From assembly GCA_021813225.1 (NCBI GenBank), contig JAKALH010000155.1, forward strand, positions 1 through 6,782: DNA of 6,782 bases. Direction: 5' to 3'. The position numbers and the translations under genes are program-made. The notes beneath the pieces are model-generated. The model saw only the letters and a list, made by a program, of their open reading frames with translations, searched no databases and was not told the origin of the DNA. How positions within the stretch are numbered: position 1 is the stretch's first letter; every line of letters starts with the position of its first letter. Shown one piece after another: positions 1 through 6,782 of the stretch. Origin of the DNA: Chloroflexota bacterium (lineage in GTDB: Bacteria > Chloroflexota > Anaerolineae > J036 > Brachytrichaceae).

Positions 1-94
1 GTGCTTTTGGATATCACCTGTTTGCATCCTTTCGGCTGCATGTCATGGTCGCTTTCGATATGCCTGAGGCTGTGTCGTTATGAATCGTTTCCCG

Positions 95-694
95 TCAAAG
101 TCGGGAGAGCCCGAATAGATAGCGCTGCGCGAACTCGCGCGTGCTCAGTCCGGTGGTGCGGCTCAGGATCACCGACAGCAGATGTGTCAGCGATGTGTTG
201 TAGTTGAACTGGCGCCCGGGGAGCGACACCAGCGGAAGTTTCAGGGCATAGGCAATCCAGTCATCGCTGCGGCGCCACATCGCATTGTTCGCCTCATTCT
301 CAATCCAGCCAAGTCCCGAGGTCATGGTCAGCAGGTGGCGCAGCGCGATTGTCCGCTTGCGAGCATCTGTGTGTGTGCCGAAGTACTCTGGCAGCCAGTG
401 CTGGATGGGAGTGTCAAGGCTGTCGATATATCCTTTCTCGGCCACGATCCCCACAACCACGGCAAGTACGCTCTTCGCCACCGAGTGAACATTGAGCGCC
501 GTCATAGCGTCCTGACCATTAAAATACCTTTCACCAATCAATCGTCCATGGCGGGCTATCAGCAGGCTGTTGACGACCGGTAACCAGGCAGCTTCATCAT
601 ATGCCGTTGAAAACGCTGCGGAATCGACTGCTCCAAGCCAGGGTTCAGCCCGCTCGCCCGATACGATTCGTGAATCGGCAATCTGTTGATCCAT
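95..694 (-). CDS. Serine hydrolase of the beta-lactamase (class C / esterase) family, C-terminally truncated
   Basis: The 199-residue product matches the N-terminal half of the beta-lactamase/penicillin-binding-protein-like serine hydrolases, which include esterases and 6-aminohexanoate-dimer hydrolases. The nucleophile motif SxxK is S71-V-A-K74. The conserved HLLTMTSGL stretch is at 120-128. The F-x-Y motif supplying the catalytic Tyr is at 163-165, but the YxN motif reads Y165-N-T167. Family members usually have about 350-420 residues; this one stops right after the YLF stretch (192-194), so the whole C-terminal part with the third (KTG/HxG-like) motif is absent. Neither other frame downstream of the stop resembles the missing half, so one frameshift does not obviously explain it. 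The product may be non-functional. The ATG at 694 is chosen because it follows a weak AGG and lies after the cupin stop; an ATG at 793 in the same frame would overlap the cupin gene by 32 nt and add an unconserved stretch. It is the last gene of the minus-strand cluster. The family call is firm; the substrate is unknown. Confidence 0.75.
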   Translation of the reverse strand: MDQQIADSRIVSGERAEPWLGAVDSAAFSTAYDEAAWLPVVNSLLIARHGRLIGERYFNGQDAMTALNVHSVAKSVLAVVVGIVAEKGYIDSLDTPIQHWLPEYFGTHTDARKRTIALRHLLTMTSGLGWIENEANNAMWRRSDDWIAYALKLPLVSLPGRQFNYNTSLTHLLSVILSRTTGLSTREFAQRYLFGLSRL

Positions 695-761
695 ACAGTA
701 ACCTGGGTACAACCGCAACTCTCTCGATGGCGGTAGACAGGCGGGAGATTGACGGCCTGCA

Positions 762-1475
762 CTATTCGCCGCGTTCACGCAAGAGATGAACATCTTCAGG
801 CGTCACAGCAGGCGGTGCGGTGGGATCAAAACACACAAACTCCAGGTAACGCAGAGGCTCAATGCCGCAGTTCGTGATCTGGTGGCGGTGGTTAGCCGGT
901 ATATGCTGGTAATCATTCGGGCTGAACCGGCCCGACATCCGTTCGATCTGAATATCCGCCTCGCCTGCAAGCACATAGATCATCTTCTCGCGCAGGCTTT
1001 CAACGCTTTCGCCGCTGGCAGCGCCTGGCGCCAGTTCCCGCACCCGAGCCGTAATGCGTTTATCCGACGGCAGATCCTGTCCCGAAAATACGTTCACCAT
1101 CGGTGCATGTCCTTCAAACGCACCGGGTTTGAAGTCCTTATAGCGCCAGCGCGCCTGCTTATGATTGGGCACGACCAGCACGTACATGCACGCCGTCTCA
1201 TTGCCAACCAGCCAGTAGTTGTGATAACGGTCCGGCGGCATGAAGAGCAGGTCGCCGGCAGCCACCCGCTGTCGGCTCTCGCCCACCTGAATGTCCATCT
1301 GCCCGGCGGCGATATAGATGATCTCCGTAGCGTCATCGTGCGCATGAGGCAGCGGCCCCAGCGGGTCGTTGATAAACCAGTGCGCATCGGGCGTCCAGAC
1401 CAGGGCGCGCGATCGGATACGCTCCGTCCAGATCAGGGGTTGTTTCATCCACTCACTATAAACAGGTGTATCCAT
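762..1475 (-). CDS. Bicupin (two-barrel cupin) protein
   Basis: This 237-residue protein has two cupin barrels. The N-terminal barrel (about 35-105) has complete metal-binding motifs: G40-P-L-P-H44-A-H46 with E51 and G58, then G74-D-L...P81 and H85-N86. That is the His-His-Glu-His set which typically holds Fe, Mn, Ni or Zn. The C-terminal barrel (about 140-215) keeps E163 and G171 and the late His pair H196/H198, but lacks the HxH of motif 1, so it probably binds metal poorly or not at all. Such proteins are soluble dioxygenases, isomerases, aminohydrolases or sugar-binding proteins; the sequence does not choose between them. The start is an ATG with GAGG eight nucleotides upstream. It lies 45 nt after the upstream SDR stop and 67 nt before the hydrolase start, consistent with one transcript. 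No signal peptide or membrane segment is seen. Confidence 0.85.
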   Translation of the reverse strand: MDTPVYSEWMKQPLIWTERIRSRALVWTPDAHWFINDPLGPLPHAHDDATEIIYIAAGQMDIQVGESRQRVAAGDLLFMPPDRYHNYWLVGNETACMYVLVVPNHKQARWRYKDFKPGAFEGHAPMVNVFSGQDLPSDKRITARVRELAPGAASGESVESLREKMIYVLAGEADIQIERMSGRFSPNDYQHIPANHRHQITNCGIEPLRYLEFVCFDPTAPPAVTPEDVHLLRERGE

Positions 1476-1520
1476 TGTGCGATCCTCGCTTGCCTGAAGT
1501 TCAATCTGTTTCGTTAAGGG

Positions 1521-2297
1521 TCAGTCGGGCATGACCAGCGGGAGACGTGCCAGCAGGCCGCCGTCGATGACATACTCCCCGCCGGTAATCGCTGCCGCAT
1601 CACTGCTGCAGAGGAACAGAACCAGCCGCGCGACGTCGTCCGCTGAGATGATGCGCCCGATCGGGTGCATGCGCCCCCACTGCGCGATCAGGTCGTCGGC
1701 GCCTGCGGGCGCAATGGCCTTCGCCGCGTTGCGCAGCATCGGTGTATCGACGGATGCGGGCAGAATGGCATTGACGCGGATGTTCTCCGCGGCGTAATCC
1801 ATTGCCATGCCTTTGACCAGGGCAAGTGTGGCGGCCTTGCTGGCCGCGTAGATCGGCACGGTCATTTGCGTTGCCAGCGCCTGAATCGACGAAGTGCACA
1901 CAATCGCCCCGCCGCCGCGCGCGCGCATCTGCGGCACGGCATATTTGCACATCCAGACATGGCCGCGGAAGTTGATACCCATCGCACGCTCGACGTGCTC
2001 TTCGGTCACATCCTCAATCCGGCTGTAGACCTGAATCCCGGCGTTGCTGAACAGAACGTCAAGCCCGCCGAAAACAGCCACCGCCTGTCGCACCGCCCGT
2101 TCCGCGTCTGCAATGCGCGCGACGTCGGTATGCACGAACAGGGCACGCGGCAGCGCTGCGGTAACATTCTGACCTTCGGCGTCGTCAATGTCAGCCACGA
2201 CGACGGACGCCCCTTCCCTGCTGAATGCCTCGGCAGCAGCGCGGCCTATCCCTTTGGCGCCGCCGGTCACTAACACCACCTTATCCGCAAATCGCAT
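1521..2297 (-). CDS. NAD-dependent short-chain dehydrogenase/reductase (classical SDR)
   Basis: A 258-residue classical SDR, of normal length for the family (about 250). The Rossmann cofactor motif is T11-G-G-A-K-G-I-G18. D36 at the end of the second beta strand argues for NAD(H) over NADP(H). The structural motif NNAG appears as S84-N-A-G87. The catalytic tetrad is complete: N109, S137, Y150 and K154. The C-terminal dimer/tetramer region ends with the usual DGG. Classical SDRs oxidise hydroxyls or reduce ketones on sugars, acyl chains, polyols or steroids; no substrate can be assigned. It is the second gene of the minus-strand cluster, 103 nt after SDR 2401-3177. The start at 2297 is the only Met before the Rossmann motif in this frame, preceded by a weak GGTG. 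A paralogous dehydrogenase next door suggests two successive or alternative oxidation steps. Confidence 0.92.
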   Translation of the reverse strand: MRFADKVVLVTGGAKGIGRAAAEAFSREGASVVVADIDDAEGQNVTAALPRALFVHTDVARIADAERAVRQAVAVFGGLDVLFSNAGIQVYSRIEDVTEEHVERAMGINFRGHVWMCKYAVPQMRARGGGAIVCTSSIQALATQMTVPIYAASKAATLALVKGMAMDYAAENIRVNAILPASVDTPMLRNAAKAIAPAGADDLIAQWGRMHPIGRIISADDVARLVLFLCSSDAAAITGGEYVIDGGLLARLPLVMPD

Positions 2298-2400
2298 ATT
2301 GACACCGCCATGCCCGCTTCTTTACGCCACAGCAAACACCGCGTAACCGTACGCAAGCCCATGCACCGGAATCCATCGGGCCAACGCTGCGTCTGCCCGG

Positions 2401-3177
2401 CTAAAAATAACCGTAAGCCAGGTAGCCGCCATCGATGTATAGCGCCTGCCCGGTAATGAACCCCGCCTTCTCCGAACACAGGAACGAGACGCCATTGGCG
2501 ATGTCGTCAACGGAAGCCAGTCGACCCATGGGGATGCGTTTGCTGACCGTGGCGATATCGTAGAGTCCCTGCGCAGCCAGCGTGCGCGTCATGTCGGTTT
2601 CGGTATGCGACGGTCCGACGGCGTTGACCCGGATTTTATACTGCGCCCATTCAATCGCCAGCACTTTGGTCAGCATGTCGACGCCCGCTTTGGCGGTGCA
2701 ATAGGATGCCCGTTGCGGGAAAGCAGCCTGTGCGGTAACCGACGTAATGTTCACGATGCAACCGCCCCCGCCCTGCTGCACCATCTGTCGCCCGGCTGCC
2801 TGGCAGCAATAAAAGGTGCCGTTCAACTGGATATTCATCATGCGCTGCCAGTCTGCGGGCGTTACGTCCAGCGAAGGACCAGGTTTGCTGATGCCCGCAC
2901 TGTTCACCAGCGCGTCGACACGTCCGAATGCCAGGACCGCACTCTCAACCATACGGCTGCACGACTGCGGGTCGGAAACATCAGTCTGTGCGATCGCCAC
3001 ACGATAGCCACGCGCGGCCAGTTCATCCGCAGCTTGTCGCGCCACATTCTCGCGAATATCGGCAATCACTACCGCATAGCCGTCTTCTGCCAGATGGGTC
3101 GCAACGGCCTTGCCGATTCCCTGACCCGCGCCGGTCACTATCGCCACTTTCGCTAATGGGATGTTTGTTTCGGTCAT
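2401..3177 (-). CDS. Short-chain dehydrogenase/reductase with Gln in the tetrad-Asn position
   Basis: A 258-residue classical SDR, first gene of the minus-strand cluster. The cofactor motif is T15-G-A-G-Q-G-I-G22, and D40 after the second beta strand predicts NAD(H). N92-S-A-G95 is the NNAG equivalent. Catalytic S146, Y159 and K163 are present with the usual spacing (S-x12-Y-x3-K). The fourth tetrad residue, normally the Asn in a V-N-L-x-G context, is Q117 (I-Q-L-N-G); N115 and N119 flank it but are out of register. Activity is still likely, since this position varies in some SDRs. It differs clearly from the second SDR, so this is not a recent tandem duplication. The start at 3177 has only a weak Shine-Dalgarno (ACGAG). 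A TATAAT box lies 36 nt upstream. The substrate is unknown. Confidence 0.92.
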   Translation of the reverse strand: MTETNIPLAKVAIVTGAGQGIGKAVATHLAEDGYAVVIADIRENVARQAADELAARGYRVAIAQTDVSDPQSCSRMVESAVLAFGRVDALVNSAGISKPGPSLDVTPADWQRMMNIQLNGTFYCCQAAGRQMVQQGGGGCIVNITSVTAQAAFPQRASYCTAKAGVDMLTKVLAIEWAQYKIRVNAVGPSHTETDMTRTLAAQGLYDIATVSKRIPMGRLASVDDIANGVSFLCSEKAGFITGQALYIDGGYLAYGYF

Positions 3178-3212
3178 CGTTAACTCGTTAATAGCCGGAG
3201 TTGTGCTTTGGG

Positions 3213-3218
3213 ATTATA
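3213..3218 (-). promoter_or_regulatory. Candidate -10 box for the minus-strand SDR-cupin-hydrolase cluster
   Basis: Read on the minus strand, the sequence is a perfect TATAAT, 35 bases before the SDR start codon, so the leader would be about 28 nt. No convincing -35 hexamer is found 16-18 nt upstream (the bases there read GTATAT). It may therefore be an activator-dependent promoter, or a chance match. Confidence 0.4.
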
Positions 3219-3236
3219 GTTCGGCTCAAGCGGTGA

Positions 3237-3242
3237 TATACT
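3237..3242 (+). promoter_or_regulatory. Candidate -10 box of the copZ-copA promoter
   Basis: TATACT matches the -10 consensus at five of six positions and lies ten bases before the CsoR-type inverted repeat. Transcription would begin near 3249, and a repressor on the repeat would block RNA polymerase at or just after the start. No good -35 box is seen at standard spacing. The opposing -10 at 3213-3218 lies back to back with this one. Confidence 0.45.
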
Positions 3243-3252
3243 ACTGGCGCCC

Positions 3253-3272
3253 TACCCCCATGGGAGGGGGTA
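3253..3272 (+). promoter_or_regulatory. CsoR-type copper operator (inverted repeat)
   Basis: Perfect 7-bp arms TACCCCC and GGGGGTA flank six bases (ATGGGA). This G/C-tract palindrome ending in TA is the hallmark of sites bound by CsoR, the tetrameric Cu(I)-sensing repressor that releases DNA when it binds copper. It lies 33 nt upstream of copZ and just downstream of the candidate -10. Because the next genes are a copper chaperone and a copper ATPase, copper-inducible derepression is the natural reading. The repressor gene itself is not in this window. The identification rests on motif similarity and context. Confidence 0.7.
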
Positions 3273-3305
3273 CAGGGAGATACAGATATATGGAGTCGTG
3301 AACCT

Positions 3306-3521
3306 ATGGAAAGCAAGACGTTCAAAGTGCCGAATATTGGTTGCAATGGTTGTGTGCGGACAATCCAGACAGAGGTCGCCCAGGTGCCGGGGGTGAAGTC
3401 AGTTAAAGCTGATCTGCCGACCAAGATGGTTACCGTGACGTGGGAAGGCGGCGTGACCTGGGACGCCGTCAAGGCTAAGCTGATCGAGATCGACTACGCA
3501 CCCGAAGAGTCGGCCGCCTGA
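3306..3521 (+). CDS. copZ: CopZ-like copper chaperone (single HMA domain)
   Basis: A 71-residue protein that is essentially one heavy-metal-associated (HMA, ferredoxin-like beta-alpha-beta-beta-alpha-beta) domain, the usual length for cytosolic copper chaperones. The Cu(+)-binding loop is G12-C13-N-G-C16, a variant of GMTCxxC in which the Met is Ile11. Such chaperones carry Cu(+) in the cytoplasm and pass it to the N-terminal HMA domains of the partner CopA ATPase, encoded next. The tail ends APEESAA, acidic as often seen. A GGAG lies ten bases upstream of the ATG, a long but acceptable spacing. It is preceded by a CsoR-type operator and followed by a 126-nt spacer with two strong hairpins. 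The call is firm on family and context; the exact metal is inferred. Confidence 0.93.
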   Translation: MESKTFKVPNIGCNGCVRTIQTEVAQVPGVKSVKADLPTKMVTVTWEGGVTWDAVKAKLIEIDYAPEESAA

Positions 3522-3548
3522 GTGAGCGCGACGCTCCGCCAATAAAAT

Positions 3549-3596
3549 AGCGCATAAATCGCTGCGCGAGCAATGCGGCGCAGCGATTTATGCGCT
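3549..3596 (+). repeat. Perfect long hairpin in the copZ-copA spacer
   Basis: Arms 3549-3567 and 3578-3596 are exact reverse complements (19 bp, core ATAAATCGCTGCGC) around a 10-nt loop. The stem could lengthen by one U-G pair. On the plus strand no T-run follows, so it is not a classical intrinsic terminator for copZ. On the minus strand the stem is followed by TATTTTATT, which could stop antisense transcription. Likely roles are protecting the 3' end of copZ mRNA, partial attenuation, or an RNase processing point that makes copZ transcripts outnumber copA. These roles are inferred. Confidence 0.8.
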
Positions 3597-3600
3597 GGTC

Positions 3601-3624
3601 GATGGGCGCCTGAAGGTGCCCATC
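3601..3624 (+). repeat. Second hairpin directly upstream of copA
   Basis: Arms 3601-3610 (GATGGGCGCC) and 3615-3624 (GGTGCCCATC) form a 10-bp stem with one G-U pair and a TGAA tetraloop. It begins four bases after the first hairpin ends and finishes nine bases before the GGAAGA ribosome-binding site of copA. The tail ATCATTT is only mildly T-rich. It may act with the first hairpin as an attenuator, or insulate the copA initiation region. Confidence 0.7.
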
Positions 3625-3647
3625 ATCATTTACGGAAGACGAATGTT

Positions 3648-6164
<2,517 letters not shown>

Positions 6165-6170
6165 AGTGAG

Positions 6171-6208
6171 GGGAAACTGGGACGGAAGCCACATCCCAGT
6201 TTTCTTTT
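6171..6208 (+). terminator. Rho-independent terminator of the copZ-copA operon
   Basis: Arms 6174-6182 (AAACTGGGA) and 6194-6202 (TCCCAGTTT) pair perfectly across 9 bp. They extend outward with G-U, G-C and G-U pairs to 6171/6205, with an 11-nt loop. The downstream arm merges into TTTTCTTTT (6200-6208). It begins six bases after the copA stop codon. Confidence 0.85.
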
Positions 6209-6227
6209 AATCCTTCGATGTGGCTTC
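6185..6227 (+). repeat. Inverted repeat overlapping the terminator loop
   Basis: GAAGCCACATC (6185-6195) and GATGTGGCTTC (6217-6227) are perfect 11-bp complements around 21 bases. The left arm lies in the loop of the copA terminator and uses two bases of its right arm (6194-6195), so the two structures compete at their edges. A further copy of CGATGTGGCT is found at 6289-6298, next to the stop codon of the OsmC gene, 73 bases from the copy at 6216-6225. The function is unknown. Confidence 0.65.
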
Positions 6228-6298
6228 GCCAACAGTTGTTCAAGAACTGCCGCTTATCGTCGGCTACTAGAAGGCGTTTGTAGTAACCCGATGTGGCT

Positions 6299-6782
6299 CT
6301 AGGATTCAAGAGCGACAGTGACAGGCACCGGATTGCGGATGACGTCAAGTACCGGCGAAGTCTTCTGGACGTGGTTGCACAGCTCGATAACCTTCTCGCG
6401 CGGGGCATCGCACTTGACGCGATAAACCAGCTTAATGTTCTCATAACCAGGGCGAGTCTTCTCCGATAGGCCGAGGAAGGCGTGCAGATCGAGATCGCCT
6501 TCCAACTTGAAGGTCAGGCTCTCCACATGGATTCCTATCGCTGCTGCGTTGTAGATGAAGCCCACCGCCAGGCAGGAGGCCAGTGCGTGAAGTACGGCCT
6601 CGACCGCGTTGGGACCGTGATTTTCACCCAGCAGAACGGGCGGCTCATCCCCATCTAGGATATAGGGCTGAGTACGGGAGGCATCCTCCTGTCCAGCCGC
6701 GTAGAAACCCTGAATCGTCGTCCGTGAGTGCCCACCATTGATCCACTCGGTCTCAGCGCGGAACTTGCACCTGGCAAGGTCG
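6299..6782 (-). CDS. OsmC/Ohr-family protein, partial (N-terminus outside window)
   Basis: The last 160 residues of an OsmC-like protein read without a stop from the right window edge to a TAG at 6299-6301; the start lies beyond 6782. OsmC/Ohr proteins are small cytosolic thiol peroxidases that reduce organic hydroperoxides with a pair of cysteines. Counting from the first complete visible codon, the peroxidatic Cys is C70 in A-L-A-S-C, at the head of the central helix. The region where the second Cys is expected reads T-S-P-V-L-D, with Ser in place of the Cys of the classical C-P motif; C124 and C135 are the only other cysteines after C70. The ending N-P-V-P-V is typical of a distinct OsmC-like subfamily. 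The gene converges on copA and is separated from its stop by 134 bases that hold the copA terminator and small repeats. Peroxidase activity is uncertain without the second Cys. Confidence 0.88.
   Translation of the reverse strand, partial: DLARCKFRAETEWINGGHSRTTIQGFYAAGQEDASRTQPYILDGDEPPVLLGENHGPNAVEAVLHALASCLAVGFIYNAAAIGIHVESLTFKLEGDLDLHAFLGLSEKTRPGYENIKLVYRVKCDAPREKVIELCNHVQKTSPVLDVIRNPVPVTVALES

Noticed and set aside
1..17. Possible minus-strand gene start: GTG at 17 preceded by AAAGGA.
   Set aside because: Only a few codons are visible before the window edge, so it cannot be supported.
695..793. Longer start for the serine hydrolase at 793.
   Set aside because: It would overlap the cupin gene and add 33 residues without family resemblance; ATG 694 fits the operon spacing better.
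786..1517. Long plus-strand open frame opposite the cupin gene.
   Set aside because: It is antisense to a clear bicupin, and its product is Arg/His-rich and resembles no family.
1665..2273. Plus-strand open frame opposite the second SDR.
   Set aside because: It is a shadow of a well-supported SDR in GC-rich DNA.
3549..3596. Hairpin as an intrinsic terminator of copZ.
   Set aside because: No T-run follows on the plus strand, so it is listed as a hairpin repeat instead.
3573..3647. In-frame 25-codon extension of copA to an upstream ATG.
   Set aside because: It begins inside the loop of a perfect hairpin, runs through both stems, has no ribosome-binding site, and the extra residues are not part of the HMA domain. 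ATG 3648 has a proper GGAAGA.

Overview
The window is moderately GC-rich bacterial DNA. It carries two divergently transcribed gene groups and one gene entering from the right edge. The protein features fit Chloroflexota, perhaps an Anaerolineae-like lineage: the style of the 71-residue copper chaperone, and a Cu(+) ATPase with two CxxCANTIER-type metal-binding domains. This placement comes from family resemblance remembered by the annotator, not from a search, and is only moderately certain.

Left part (about 95-3177, minus strand): a four-gene cluster read right to left. It encodes a short-chain dehydrogenase/reductase (SDR; start 3177), a second SDR (start 2297), a two-barrel cupin (start 1475), and a serine-beta-lactamase-like hydrolase (start 694) that stops after its N-terminal half. 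The gaps are 103, 45 and 67 nt. A TATAAT box at 3213-3218 is the best candidate for the shared promoter. The content suggests small-molecule catabolism (two NAD-type oxidoreductases, a metal-binding cupin, an amidase/esterase-like hydrolase), but the substrate cannot be read from the sequence.

Middle and right (3178-6210, plus strand): a copper-efflux operon. The intergenic region holds a -10-like TATACT (3237-3242), followed by a 20-bp inverted repeat TACCCCC-N6-GGGGGTA (3253-3272) of the type bound by the copper-sensing repressor CsoR. Next come copZ (3306-3521), a 126-nt spacer folding into two strong consecutive hairpins, copA (3648-6164) and a rho-independent terminator (6171-6208). In this family CopZ passes Cu(+) to the P1B-type ATPase CopA, which exports it across the membrane. 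The spacer hairpins probably set the CopZ:CopA ratio. No csoR gene lies in the window.

Right edge (6299-6782, minus strand): the C-terminal 160 residues of an OsmC/Ohr-family protein, convergent with copA and cut by the window edge. No tRNA, rRNA, CRISPR array, insertion sequence or transposase was seen.
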